DNA of 64,000 bases from Abiotrophia sp. HMSC24B09 (GTDB taxonomy: Bacteria; Bacillota; Bacilli; Lactobacillales; Aerococcaceae): assembly GCF_001815865.1 (NCBI RefSeq), contig NZ_KV822214.1, positions 11,331 to 75,330 on the forward strand, in the 5' to 3' direction. Every line of letters starts with the position of its first letter. Positions within the stretch are counted from its first letter, which is position 1. Below are positions 26,535-34,889 of this stretch, piece by piece. The position numbers were made by a program, and so were the translations under genes. The notes under the pieces were generated by a model. That model saw nothing but the letters and a program-made list of their open reading frames with translations, was not told the origin of the DNA and searched no databases.

Positions 26535-27249
26535 TAGTATCAAAGCTGATTATTACCGTCTAGTCCGCTCCGTCGGATTTTGGGGCATTCAAGCCTTCTG
26601 TGTCCTGGGCATTCTGCTAGCCATTTTTACTTCGCGAGTTACTACTTCTAGTTCTGGCTTCTGCTTCGCCATGGATGCCGTATCTTATAACATAGGCCTA
26701 CTTTTTATCGCCTGCAATGTGGTGACCACCCTACTCTTAGGAGTCGACCTTAACAACAAACTCTACCATAATAATCTGACTACTGGCAAAACCCGTGGCC
26801 AGTATTACCTAGCTAAGTCTCTGACCATTGCTAGTCTTATTCTCTTACAATTTTTCCTTCTCTACGCAGCAGGTTACGTCATTGAATTCTTACGGTCAGG
26901 AGGCCAGATGGGTAGTCTACCAGCAGATTTTTGGCCTAAGTTTCTGATTACCTTCCTGATTCAGTGCCTTTGTACCTATGCTTGGTTCTGCGTTACCAGC
27001 TTCGTCCTCTTCCTGACCCGCAACTACAGTATGGTCTTTATTGTCTACTTTACCGTTTTTATCTTCTTGAAAATCCCTGGCGAATTGATTGACCCAAATA
27101 ATGATTGGTTTAAGGCTATTGTCATGGAATTTGTCTATGAGAGTACAGCTAGCTTTAGTATGACTAGTAAGACTGCTATTTTCGCCTTGGCCTTAAGTCT
27201 CATCTTTACACTCGCCGGCATCTATACCTTCAAGCGCCGCGACCTCTAA
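26527..27249 (+). CDS. ABC-2 type exporter, permease
   Basis: 240 residues with six predicted membrane helices (around 13-34, 55-77, 95-119, 141-165, 170-187 and 217-236) and a polar loop after helix 2 (GVDLNNKLYHNNLTTGKTRGQYY), as in lantibiotic-immunity or YxlG-like permeases. Start overlaps the ATPase gene by eight bases, with AAGGGGGA upstream inside it. Forms the membrane part of the exporter. Substrate not deducible. Confidence 0.85.
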   Translation: MLNSIKADYYRLVRSVGFWGIQAFCVLGILLAIFTSRVTTSSSGFCFAMDAVSYNIGLLFIACNVVTTLLLGVDLNNKLYHNNLTTGKTRGQYYLAKSLTIASLILLQFFLLYAAGYVIEFLRSGGQMGSLPADFWPKFLITFLIQCLCTYAWFCVTSFVLFLTRNYSMVFIVYFTVFIFLKIPGELIDPNNDWFKAIVMEFVYESTASFSMTSKTAIFALALSLIFTLAGIYTFKRRDL

Positions 27250-27265
27250 AACCTATCTACAAATA

Positions 27266-27303
27266 AAGTCCCCCTATGTCATCTGACACAGGGGGCTTAT
27301 TTT
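27266..27303 (+). terminator. Terminator of the ABC exporter pair
   Basis: AGTCCCCCTATGTC pairs with GACACAGGGGGCT with one mismatch and a G-T pair, loop ATCT, followed by TATTTT. Confidence 0.75.
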
Positions 27304-27311
27304 GGATATAG

Positions 27312-27338
27312 AAAAAGGGCCTCCGAAGAGACCCTTTT
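27312..27338 (-). terminator. tuf terminator
   Basis: Minus-strand AAAAGGGTCTC-TTCG-GAGGCCCTTTTT: a stable UUCG tetraloop, one mismatch, and a T-tail, 24 bases after the tuf stop. Confidence 0.85.
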
Positions 27339-27361
27339 GGAAAGGCATATTAAGCTTAGAA

Positions 27362-28549
27362 TTAAGCTAAGACTTTAGATACCACACCGGCACCTACAGT
27401 ACGGCCACCTTCACGAATAGAGAACTTAGTCCCTTCTTCGATCGCGATTGGGTGGATCAATTCAACAACCATTTGTACGTTGTCGCCTGGCATAACCATT
27501 TCAGTACCTTCTGGTAAAGTAACAACACCAGTTACGTCAGTTGTACGGAAGTAGAATTGTGGACGGTAGTTTGAGAAGAATGGAGTGTGACGACCACCTT
27601 CTTCTTTAGACAATACGTACACTTCAGCTTCGAACTTAGTGTGTGGAGTGATTGAACCTGGTTTAGATAATACTTGACCACGTTGGATTTGGTCACGAGT
27701 TACACCACGTAACAAGGTACCAACGTTGTCCCCAGCTTCAGCGTAATCCAATAACTTACGGAACATTTCAACACCGGTAACGGTAGTCTTAGAAGTTTCT
27801 TCTTCGATACCAACGATTTCAACTTCGTCACCAACGCGAACTTGACCACGTTCAACACGACCAGTTGCAACAGTACCACGACCAGTGATAGAGAATACGT
27901 CTTCGACTGGCATCATGAATGGCTTGTCAGTGTCACGTTCTGGTTCTGGAATGTAAGCATCAACTTGTTCCATCAATTCTAAAACCTTAGCTTCGTAGTT
28001 AGCGTCGCCTTCTAAAGCTTTCAAAGCTGAACCAGCGATAACTGGAGTGTCGTCGCCTGGGAAGTCGTATTCAGACAAGAGGTCACGAACTTCCATTTCA
28101 ACTAATTCGAGCAATTCTTCGTCGTCAACCATGTCAACTTTGTTCAAGAATACTACGATGTAAGGAACACCAACTTGACGAGACAAGAGGATGTGTTCAC
28201 GAGTTTGTGGCATTGGGCCGTCAGCAGCAGATACAACGAGGATCGCGCCGTCCATTTGAGCAGCACCAGTGATCATGTTTTTAACGTAGTCCGCGTGACC
28301 TGGGCAGTCAACGTGAGCGTAGTGACGGTTAGCTGTTTCGTACTCGATGTGAGAAGTGTTGATTGTGATCCCACGTTCTTTTTCTTCTGGAGCGTTATCG
28401 ATTTGGTCGTATGAACGAGCTTCACCGAAACCTTGTTTAGCTAATACAGTTGCGATTGCAGCTGATAAGGTAGTTTTACCATGGTCAACGTGACCAATTG
28501 TACCAATGTTTACGTGTGGTTTAGAACGGTCAAATTTTTGTTTTGCCAT
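27362..28549 (-). CDS. tuf: Translation elongation factor Tu
   Basis: 395-residue GTPase that delivers aminoacyl-tRNA to the ribosome. G1 GHVDHGKTT near residue 19, G3 DCPGHADYV near 81, G4 NKVDMVDD near 136. Domains 2 and 3 occupy the remainder ([29 protein letters not shown]). Codons are strongly biased, as expected for a top-expressed gene. It is the last gene of the str cluster but has its own consensus promoter in the 161-bp gap after fusA. Confidence 0.98.
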   Translation of the reverse strand: MAKQKFDRSKPHVNIGTIGHVDHGKTTLSAAIATVLAKQGFGEARSYDQIDNAPEEKERGITINTSHIEYETANRHYAHVDCPGHADYVKNMITGAAQMDGAILVVSAADGPMPQTREHILLSRQVGVPYIVVFLNKVDMVDDEELLELVEMEVRDLLSEYDFPGDDTPVIAGSALKALEGDANYEAKVLELMEQVDAYIPEPERDTDKPFMMPVEDVFSITGRGTVATGRVERGQVRVGDEVEIVGIEEETSKTTVTGVEMFRKLLDYAEAGDNVGTLLRGVTRDQIQRGQVLSKPGSITPHTKFEAEVYVLSKEEGGRHTPFFSNYRPQFYFRTTDVTGVVTLPEGTEMVMPGDNVQMVVELIHPIAIEEGTKFSIREGGRTVGAGVVSKVLA

Positions 28550-28615
28550 TTTAATTTCTGCCTCCTAAAAATAGTTGAGTTTGTTTTATAGATTTCAATT
28601 AAATCTATCAGTAGT

Positions 28616-28644
28616 ATTATACCTAGAAATGGGGCAAAATTCAA
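28616..28644 (-). promoter_or_regulatory. tuf promoter
   Basis: Minus-strand TTGAAT (28639-28644), 17-bp spacer, TATAAT (28616-28621), about 65 bp before the tuf start. The spacer is one arm of a long inverted repeat. Confidence 0.75.
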
Positions 28645-28665
28645 GATTTTGCACCATTTTCTAGG
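28622..28665. repeat. Long inverted repeat containing the tuf promoter spacer
   Basis: CCTAGAAATGGGGCAAAAT (28622-28640) and ATTTTGCACCATTTTCTAGG (28646-28665) pair with one mismatch and one bulge around a five-base centre. No T-run follows on either strand, so it is not a normal terminator. A second hairpin GGAATAACG/CGTTATTCC (28670-28693) lies between it and the fusA stop. Confidence 0.7.
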
Positions 28666-28711
28666 CTTTGGGAATAACGCTTATTCGTTATTCCAAGCAA
28701 GTCCTATCAGA

Positions 28712-30802
28712 TTAGTCTTCTGACTTGCCGCCGTATTTCTTGATGATTTCTTCTGCGATTGACTTCGGCACATCTTCATAGTGGTCGAAGGTCATAGAGA
28801 AGGTACCACGCCCTTGAGTTGCAGAACGCAAGGTAGTTGCGTAACCGAACATTTCAGACAATGGAATCATACCTTTAACGATTTGAGCGTTACCGCGTAC
28901 TTCAGAACCTTCAACGCGACCGCGACGAGAGTTCACGTGACCCATAACGTCCCCGAAGTATTCTTCAGGTACAGTGATTTCAACTGCCATCATAGGTTCC
29001 AAGATGCTTGGGTTAGCTTTCTTAGCAGCTGCACGGAGTGCTAAGGACGCCGCTACCTTAAAGGCAGTTTCAGAAGAGTCGACATCGTGGTAAGAACCAT
29101 CGTAAAGCTTAGCTTTGATATCTACCATTGGGAAGCCTGCGAGGACACCATTTTCCATAGCGTCTTTCAAACCAGCTTCAACCGCTGGGATGTATTCACG
29201 AGGAACCACACCACCGACGATTGCGTTTTCGAATTCGAAACCAGCACCTTCTTCGTTTGGTGTAAATTCGATCCATACGTGACCGTATTGACCTTTACCA
29301 CCAGACTGACGAACGAACTTACCTTCTGCTTGAGTTGCAGCACGGAAGGTTTCACGGTAAGAAACTTGTGGAGCACCCACGTTAGCTTCTACCTTGAATT
29401 CACGACGCATACGGTCAACGATGATATCCAAGTGTAACTCACCCATACCTGCGATAACTGTTTCGCCAGTTTCTTGGTTAGTGTAAGCACGGAAGGTTGG
29501 GTCTTCTTCAGCCAATTTTTGTAAGGCTACACCCATCTTATCTTGGTCAGCTTTTGATTTAGGCTCAATCGCTACTTCGATAACTGGTTCTGGGAATTCC
29601 ATAGACTCGAGGATTACTTCGTTCTTCTCGTCACAAAGAGTGTCCCCAGTAGTAGTGTCTTTCAAACCAACAGCTGCTGCGATATCCCCAGAGAATACTT
29701 CAGGAATTTCTTGACGGTGGTTGGCATGCATTTGTAAGATACGGCCGACACGTTCACGTTTGCCTTTAGTAGCGTTTTGAACGTAAGAACCGGATTGTAA
29801 AGTACCAGAGTAAACACGGAAGAAGGTTAAACGACCTACGAATGGGTCAGTCATAACTTTGAAGGCCAAAGCAGAGAATGGCTCTTCATCGCTTGCATGA
29901 CGTTCTACTTCAGCGTCAGTATCAGGGTCAATCCCTTTGATCGCTGGAACGTCTAATGGAGATGGAAGGTAGTCGATAACCCCATCCAACATTAATTGAA
30001 CCCCTTTGTTCTTGAAGGCAGAACCACAGAATACTGGGTAGAAGTCCGCTGCAACAGTTGCTTTACGGATTGCTGCTTTCAAGGTAGGTACGTCGATTTC
30101 TTCGCCTTCCAAGTAAGCCATCATGAGTTCTTCGTCAGTTTCAGCAACTGCTTCAACTAACTTAGTACGCCATTCTTCAGCTAAATCTTGTAAGTCACCT
30201 GGGATTTCGATTTCTTCAATGTCAGTCCCTAAGTCGTTAGTGTAGTTGTAGGCTTTCATTTCCACTAAGTCAATGATACCTGAGAACTCATCTTCAGCAC
30301 CAATTGGTAATTGAACTGGATGAGCGTTTGCTTGTAAGCGTTCGTGCAAGGTTCTTACAGAGTATAAGAAGTCCGCACCAATCTTGTCCATCTTGTTGAT
30401 GAAGACCAAGCGAGGAACACCGTAAGTGGTAGCTTGACGCCATACGGTTTCAGTTTGAGGTTCTACCCCAGACTGAGCATCCAATAAGGCAACGGCACCA
30501 TCAAGAACCCGGAGAGAACGTTCTACTTCGACAGTGAAGTCCACGTGCCCTGGTGTGTCGATGATGTTAATCCGGTGGTTAGCCCATTGCGCAGTAGTTG
30601 CGGCAGAGGTGATGGTAATCCCACGTTCTTGTTCTTGCTCCATCCAGTCCATTTGGGAAGCCCCTTCGTGGGTTTCACCAATTTTGTGGATACGGCCGGT
30701 ATAGTACAAGACACGTTCAGTCGTGGTGGTTTTACCAGCATCGATGTGGGCCATGATACCAATATTACGAGTTTTCTCTAGCGAAAATTCTCTTTTTGCC
30801 AT
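28712..30802 (-). CDS. fusA: Translation elongation factor G
   Basis: 696-residue GTPase that drives ribosomal translocation. G1 [12 protein letters not shown] near residue 17, G3 DTPGHVDF near 82, G4 NKMDKIGAD near 136. Domains II to V follow, with the domain IV loop region [15 protein letters not shown] near 520. The length and motifs are standard. It sits between rpsG and tuf in the str operon, preceded by a 92-bp gap with a terminator-like hairpin. Confidence 0.98.
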   Translation of the reverse strand: MAKREFSLEKTRNIGIMAHIDAGKTTTTERVLYYTGRIHKIGETHEGASQMDWMEQEQERGITITSAATTAQWANHRINIIDTPGHVDFTVEVERSLRVLDGAVALLDAQSGVEPQTETVWRQATTYGVPRLVFINKMDKIGADFLYSVRTLHERLQANAHPVQLPIGAEDEFSGIIDLVEMKAYNYTNDLGTDIEEIEIPGDLQDLAEEWRTKLVEAVAETDEELMMAYLEGEEIDVPTLKAAIRKATVAADFYPVFCGSAFKNKGVQLMLDGVIDYLPSPLDVPAIKGIDPDTDAEVERHASDEEPFSALAFKVMTDPFVGRLTFFRVYSGTLQSGSYVQNATKGKRERVGRILQMHANHRQEIPEVFSGDIAAAVGLKDTTTGDTLCDEKNEVILESMEFPEPVIEVAIEPKSKADQDKMGVALQKLAEEDPTFRAYTNQETGETVIAGMGELHLDIIVDRMRREFKVEANVGAPQVSYRETFRAATQAEGKFVRQSGGKGQYGHVWIEFTPNEEGAGFEFENAIVGGVVPREYIPAVEAGLKDAMENGVLAGFPMVDIKAKLYDGSYHDVDSSETAFKVAASLALRAAAKKANPSILEPMMAVEITVPEEYFGDVMGHVNSRRGRVEGSEVRGNAQIVKGMIPLSEMFGYATTLRSATQGRGTFSMTFDHYEDVPKSIAEEIIKKYGGKSED

Positions 30803-30851
30803 CTTTTTGTTTTACCCCTTTTCAGTTGTTTTGAGAGTGTGCATAGTAGTC

Positions 30852-30879
30852 AAAAACCACTAGCTTATAACAGCTAGTG
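30852..30879 (-). other. Terminator-like hairpin between rpsG and fusA
   Basis: CACTAGC (30858-30864) pairs with GCTAGTG (30873-30879). On the minus strand a GGTTTTTG tail follows. It sits inside the str operon, so it is likely a partial attenuator or a processing site. Confidence 0.5.
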
Positions 30880-30894
30880 ATATGACTGAAAATC

Positions 30895-31365
30895 TTACCA
30901 ACGGTAATGAGCGAATGCTTTGTTGGCTTCTGCCATTTTATGCATGTCTTCGCGTTTCTTAACTGATGCACCAGTGTTGTTAGCTGCATCCATGATTTCG
31001 CGTGCTAAACGTAATTCCATGGTCTTTTCACCACGTAAGCGAGAGTAGCTTACCAACCAACGGATGGCTAAGGTGTAACGACGTTCTGGACGTACTTCAA
31101 CTGGTACTTGGTAGTTAGAACCCCCCACACGGCGAGCTTTAACTTCTAATAATGGCATGATGTTTTCGATTGCTTGTTCGAAAACTTCCATTGGGTCTTG
31201 ACCGGTTTGTTCGCGCACGATATCGAAAGCAGCATATAAGATAGTAGCAGCTTTACCGCGTTTACCATCGAGCATTAAACGGTTAATTGTGCGAGTAACT
31301 AATTTTGAATTGTAGAGTGGATCTGGCAAAACTTCGCGTTTTGCGATTGCACCTTTACGAGGCAT
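30895..31365 (-). CDS. rpsG: Ribosomal protein S7
   Basis: 156-residue primary 16S rRNA binding protein of the 30S head. Starts [20 protein letters not shown] and ends with [12 protein letters not shown], both conserved. Follows rpsL by 38 bp in the str operon. In other bacteria S7 can regulate the str operon by binding its mRNA. Confidence 0.98.
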   Translation of the reverse strand: MPRKGAIAKREVLPDPLYNSKLVTRTINRLMLDGKRGKAATILYAAFDIVREQTGQDPMEVFEQAIENIMPLLEVKARRVGGSNYQVPVEVRPERRYTLAIRWLVSYSRLRGEKTMELRLAREIMDAANNTGASVKKREDMHKMAEANKAFAHYRW

Positions 31366-31403
31366 TCAAAATCCTCCTTTCTGAATGTTTAATGATGAGG
31401 CTC

Positions 31404-31817
31404 TTAGCCTTTAGGACGTTTGGTACCGTATTTAGAACGGCCTTGTTTACGATCGTTAACACCAGCAGTGTCAAGCGCACCACGAACGATGTGGTAACGT
31501 ACCCCTGGTAAGTCTTTTACACGACCACCGCGGATTAAAACAACGCTGTGTTCTTGTAAGTTGTGACCGATCCCTGGGATGTAAGCTGTCACTTCCATCA
31601 AGTTAGACAAACGTACACGGGCATATTTACGTAAAGCTGAGTTAGGTTTCTTCGGTGTCATGGTCCCCACACGAGTACATACCCCACGTTTTTGTGGAGA
31701 GTTGTTGTCCGTTTGGGTCTTTTTGAAACTGTTGTACCCTTTGTTTAATGCAGGTGAGTTTGACTTAACGACTTTGGTTTTACGAGGTTTATTAACTAAT
31801 TGGTTAATAGTTGGCAT
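31404..31817 (-). CDS. rpsL: Ribosomal protein S12
   Basis: 137-residue decoding-centre protein of the 30S subunit. Begins [13 protein letters not shown]. The streptomycin-related stretches [11 protein letters not shown] and [13 protein letters not shown] both carry the sensitive-type lysines. It is the first gene of rpsL-rpsG-fusA-tuf, with GGGAGGAGGAG before the start and a leader of about 130 bases containing two small hairpins (around 31854 and 31906). Confidence 0.98.
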   Translation of the reverse strand: MPTINQLVNKPRKTKVVKSNSPALNKGYNSFKKTQTDNNSPQKRGVCTRVGTMTPKKPNSALRKYARVRLSNLMEVTAYIPGIGHNLQEHSVVLIRGGRVKDLPGVRYHIVRGALDTAGVNDRKQGRSKYGTKRPKG

Positions 31818-31952
31818 CCAAGCTCCTCCTCCCTTTGCTTTAATCTAGTCCACACATCCAAGTGTGCCATTTTTATGGAAAAATAATAATGTTGCTTCTA
31901 TACCAGTCAGCACGACTGAATTTCAGGAATCTCGTATAAAAACACCTCTACT

Positions 31953-31981
31953 AATGTACCAATAAAATCCCCTTTCGTCAA
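31953..31981 (-). promoter_or_regulatory. str operon promoter
   Basis: Minus-strand TTGACG (31976-31981), 17-bp spacer, TACATT (31953-31958) with an upstream TG (extended -10). The -35 lies in an inverted repeat CCCCTT...AAGGGG. Confidence 0.75.
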
Positions 31982-32041
31982 GGGGGTATGGCGACTTTTT
32001 TTGCGATTGGCTTGATTTTTTTGAGCAGTCCTGTTAAAAGC

Positions 32042-32068
32042 AAAAAGCCCTACTCATAAGCAGGGCTT
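32042..32068 (-). terminator. Terminator of the YjbR-family gene
   Basis: AGCCCT(g)CT-tatg-AG(t)AGGGCT on the minus strand with one internal mismatch, followed by T5. Confidence 0.75.
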
Positions 32069-32077
32069 CTTATGTCC

Positions 32078-32716
32078 TTATTTCTTAACTAAGCGATAGC
32101 TTTCCGCTAACATACTGGTCAGCTGATCCCAATCCGTCTGTGCATCTAGTAAGACACTAAACCAATGTTTCTTGTTCATATGATAGGCAGGAAAATAGCG
32201 GCAGTTATCGATGCGCTCCACAATATGCTCGGGCTTGCCCTTGAGATTAAGCACCAACACCTGGTCAGTCCGCAAACTCGTTTTATCTAGCCGACAATAG
32301 TCGACCGGCAAAAAGATACCAAATAGCTTATCGACCGTCGGCACCTTGAAGCCTATTATTTCCGGATGGCGCTTAAAGGGATGGGCTGGTGCCAGCCCGT
32401 AAGTCGCCTTCACATGCTCCACCAATCGCTCTACTAGCGGATTGTCTTGAATCTGCTGGCCTAAAATCCGATTGAGAATATCATCCACCTGCTGGCGTAG
32501 GGCTGTTACCAGCGCCCCACTGGCACTGGCTACCTCAAATAAGGTGTAGGGTTCTTCCATGGCCAAATCATAGACCACCAGTTCTAGCTCATGGTCTGAC
32601 ATAGTCATTCGAAGCTCAAATTCCCCTTCGGCCAAGACATGGCGCGCCTGACCATTTTCAAAACCCCATTCTGCTAGCGTGGCCTGGCTCAAAGGCTGAC
32701 CTAGTTTTATCTTCAT
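32078..32716 (-). CDS. MmcQ/YjbR-family protein
   Basis: 212 residues. The C-terminal ~110 residues are a YjbR domain of CyaY-like fold, with HPFKRHPEIIGFKVPTVDKLFG and the diagnostic YFPAYHMNKKHWFSVLLD near residue 175. The N-terminal ~95 residues are extra and beta-rich (ELRMTMSDHELELVVYDL), similar to N-terminal extensions in some YjbR proteins. Function is unknown; the family has been called DNA-binding on structural grounds. Its ATG overlaps the NUDIX stop by four bases (ATGA), so the two are coupled. Confidence 0.8.
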   Translation of the reverse strand: MKIKLGQPLSQATLAEWGFENGQARHVLAEGEFELRMTMSDHELELVVYDLAMEEPYTLFEVASASGALVTALRQQVDDILNRILGQQIQDNPLVERLVEHVKATYGLAPAHPFKRHPEIIGFKVPTVDKLFGIFLPVDYCRLDKTSLRTDQVLVLNLKGKPEHIVERIDNCRYFPAYHMNKKHWFSVLLDAQTDWDQLTSMLAESYRLVKK

Positions 32717-33237
32717 TTGTCAGTCTCCTCTCTTAGTTCTAGCAGTTTGCTAGCAATCGCCTGCCAACGTTCCCAGTCGCCCGGCACAAGTTTTGCCTGC
32801 CATTGCTCCAACTGGTCTGGCGCTAGCCAAAGCCAGTCCTGGCTTTCCTCTGGGTCCAGAACAAGGGCGGGCGCCAGATCCGCTAAAACAATTCCGTAAA
32901 TATCTAGCCACCAATTGTCATAGCGATAGTCCTCCAACCAGACTAAGTCATGGGGCGTCACCTTAATCCCTGTCTCCTCCCATAACTCGCGACAAGCAGC
33001 AAGTTCCGAGCTTTCGCCTGCCAAAACTGAGCCATTGGCGCCAAATTCCCAATTATTAGGATAATGGGCCTTACCATGACTACGCTGGGTCAGTAGAATC
33101 TGACCCTTTGCATCCATTACCAAAACGCGCGCCACCAGATGATAATGACCTGGTGGGATGAGGGCTTCTTGCCCCCTCAAATGTCTGATGCCAGTCAATT
33201 GCTTATTGACATCGACTAGTTCCCATACTTCTGGCAT
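32713..33237 (-). CDS. NUDIX hydrolase
   Basis: 174 residues from the ATG at 33237, which has AAGGA at a fitting distance within the end of the upstream gene. The NUDIX box runs from GSVLAGESSELAACRELWEE (G-x5-E-x7-R-E-x2-E-E) at about residues 70-92. The N-terminus MPEVWELVDVNKQLTG resembles YfcD/isopentenyl-diphosphate-isomerase-like NUDIX proteins, which often begin 'E.wd..d....'. The substrate is not predictable. It is in a four-gene cluster of small enzymes. Confidence 0.88.
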   Translation of the reverse strand: MPEVWELVDVNKQLTGIRHLRGQEALIPPGHYHLVARVLVMDAKGQILLTQRSHGKAHYPNNWEFGANGSVLAGESSELAACRELWEETGIKVTPHDLVWLEDYRYDNWWLDIYGIVLADLAPALVLDPEESQDWLWLAPDQLEQWQAKLVPGDWERWQAIASKLLELREETDK

Positions 33238-33241
33238 CCGA

Positions 33242-33526
33242 CTAGTCCTTATCGGCATTGACCGCATCATACTGCGAGTCACGTTGGAACTTAGCTACTA
33301 CATAAGAGCATTCTGCCTTAATCTTTTTGCCTTCAGCCTTCATAGTCGCTACTAAGGTGTCCAAGAGTTCTTGGGCGACACCCTGGCCACGCAAACTATC
33401 GTCCACAAAAGTATGGTCGGCAATGACCACCTTGGGATCGTCTGTCGGCCGATAAGTAATCTCAGCTACGACTTCTCCTGCTGCATTATAGCCTTCAAAT
33501 CCTCTTTCTGTTCTTACAAATTCCAT
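33242..33526 (-). CDS. Small GNAT-type N-acetyltransferase (YjdJ-like)
   Basis: 94 residues from the ATG at 33526, with AAGGAGG nine bases upstream. The compact GNAT fold of the YjdJ/yeast Gcn5-like short type has the acetyl-CoA loop VDDSLRGQGVAQELLDTLV near residue 50 and a C-terminal CSYVVAKFQR. Substrate unknown. A perfect 26-bp palindrome directly upstream marks the promoter region, so it is probably the first gene of the GNAT-NUDIX-YjbR operon. Confidence 0.85.
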   Translation of the reverse strand: MEFVRTERGFEGYNAAGEVVAEITYRPTDDPKVVIADHTFVDDSLRGQGVAQELLDTLVATMKAEGKKIKAECSYVVAKFQRDSQYDAVNADKD

Positions 33527-33547
33527 TCTGACGTCCTCCTTATTTTC

Positions 33548-33573
33548 CCAATATATCATATATGATATATTGG
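33548..33573. promoter_or_regulatory. Perfect 26-bp AT-rich palindrome upstream of the GNAT gene
   Basis: The half-site CCAATATATCATA is followed by its exact reverse complement. It lies 22 bp before the GNAT start and 33 bp after the ASCH gene stop. A dimeric repressor site is likely. An RNA hairpin is possible, but there is no long T-run. Confidence 0.6.
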
Positions 33574-33606
33574 TCTTTTTCTGTCTAGATTTTTCGAGCC
33601 AGTAAA

Positions 33607-34080
33607 TCAGCCTAAGCTCGCCTCTGGCAAGCGGTAAACTACCTGGAACTCTTCGAAAACCAGTTCCTGTTCAGGGGTAAAAACCTGACCGACTAAGCGA
33701 AATTCTGCTTCAAAGAAAGACCAATGGGCCTGGCGCCAATATTCTAGGCTAAGGTCGCCCTCTCCTTCTTTTCTAGCCCAAGCTTCGGTCACTTCTTCAT
33801 AGGGCATGGTGACCACCCCCGTGGTCTGAATGACACATTGAGCCTGGTTACGGCTATTCAGAATCACGCTATAGCTTCCAACTTCCGGCAGGGGCTCATC
33901 CTCTACCTCATAGAGCAATTTGGCTGAGCAGGTGGCCGTCTTCTTGCCCGCCATGACCAGCTGAGCCAAGGGGTCCGCAATGACACTGCCCGGTCCACCG
34001 AAACTAAAAGCCTCATAGGGCGTATCCTTTGCCAGCCCCTGACGCCTACAAAAATCCTGCCACATGACTTCACTGCGCAT
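33607..34080 (-). CDS. ASCH-domain protein
   Basis: 157 residues from the ATG at 34080, preceded by AGGAGG. The ASCH (PUA-like) fold has the typical AFSFGGPG..ADPLAQLVMAGKKTATCSA and a C-terminal EVTEAWARKEGEGDLSLEYWRQAHWSFF. Such proteins bind RNA or have amidohydrolase activity on N4-acetylcytidine in some branches. The exact role here is unknown. Extended -10 TGCTATAAT lies 29 bp upstream. Confidence 0.85.
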   Translation of the reverse strand: MRSEVMWQDFCRRQGLAKDTPYEAFSFGGPGSVIADPLAQLVMAGKKTATCSAKLLYEVEDEPLPEVGSYSVILNSRNQAQCVIQTTGVVTMPYEEVTEAWARKEGEGDLSLEYWRQAHWSFFEAEFRLVGQVFTPEQELVFEEFQVVYRLPEASLG

Positions 34081-34108
34081 CTCGCTCGCCTCCTGATTCT
34101 TTTCTCTT

Positions 34109-34133
34109 ATTATAGCATGTTTTACATTGTAAA
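34109..34133 (-). promoter_or_regulatory. ASCH gene promoter with palindrome in the spacer
   Basis: Minus-strand extended -10 TGCTATAAT (TATAAT at 34109-34114). The palindrome TTTACATTGTAAA (34121-34133) fills the -10/-35 spacer, a classical repressor position. Confidence 0.5.
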
Positions 34134-34171
34134 TATCCATAACTACTTCAAATCTGTTCATTCAATCTCAC

Positions 34172-34201
34172 AAAAACGACTAAGCGCGATGCACTTAGTC
34201 G
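34172..34201 (-). terminator. Terminator after the MgtC/SapB gene
   Basis: CGACTAAG (34177-34184) and CTTAGTCG (34194-34201) with extra GC pairs inside, followed on the minus strand by T5. Confidence 0.8.
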
Positions 34202-34210
34202 GTAAATGGC

Positions 34211-34888
34211 TTATTCCGATATAGATACCAAACGAATTTTCCGGATATCTGGGTGGGCAGCTAGTTCTTCAATTAATCGGGGCAAAGATAATTCTTCAGG
34301 GACATGAACCGTAAAAATATTACGATAAAGTCGGCGCCCTTCTGAATTTTCTACATCAAATAGAATATCTGTCACCTCAATTCCTCGTGATTCAAAGAAC
34401 TGAGTCAGAAACTCCTTGGTTGCCACTCGATGAATGTATTTTATTTCTAGTCGCTTAACATTGGGCATATGAACAATACGTCGAATAATTGTAAGCGAAA
34501 ACATAACTGCCGCACAAGTCAAAAGAGCAATCTCATAATATCCCATGCCGATCGCAATCCCCATTCCGGCTGTCGTCCACAATGAGGCTGCCGTAGTCAA
34601 TCCTGCTACACGTTGCTTAGTAACGATAATAGTCCCGCCACCAAGGAAACCAATCCCGCTGACAATGGGTGCTAAGAGTCTCACTTGGTCTACTCTAATC
34701 TCTGGATGCACTTGTAATTTTTCATAGAAAACAGCTGCTTGAATCATCGAAATTGCTGCTGCACCAATACATACCAAAATATGTGTCCGCAAACCAGCTG
34801 GACGGTTCTTCTTCTGCCGGTCATATCCTATTAATCCGGCACACAGAATCGCCATAAAAAGTCGCAGACTAACCACTTGATAATCCAC
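34211..34888 (-). CDS. MgtC/SapB-family membrane protein
   Basis: 225 residues. The N-terminal ~140 residues hold about four to five membrane helices with the family motif GLIGYDRQKKNRPAGLRTH near 18-36 and SGIGFLGGGTIIV near 73. The C-terminal cytoplasmic part (about 145-225) is an ACT-like domain, as in long MgtC proteins. MgtC proteins affect magnesium and phosphate homeostasis and virulence in several pathogens. The GTG start is one base after the stop of the LacI-SBP regulator, so the two are translationally coupled. This suggests its job is tied to the organophosphate locus. Confidence 0.9.
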   Translation of the reverse strand: MDYQVVSLRLFMAILCAGLIGYDRQKKNRPAGLRTHILVCIGAAAISMIQAAVFYEKLQVHPEIRVDQVRLLAPIVSGIGFLGGGTIIVTKQRVAGLTTAASLWTTAGMGIAIGMGYYEIALLTCAAVMFSLTIIRRIVHMPNVKRLEIKYIHRVATKEFLTQFFESRGIEVTDILFDVENSEGRRLYRNIFTVHVPEELSLPRLIEELAAHPDIRKIRLVSISE

Positions 34889-34889
34889 T

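Noticed and set aside
29087..29437. Plus-strand ORFs opposite fusA, rpoB and rpoC
   Set aside because: They mirror biased codon use of highly expressed genes, have no ribosome sites and overlap conserved domains completely.
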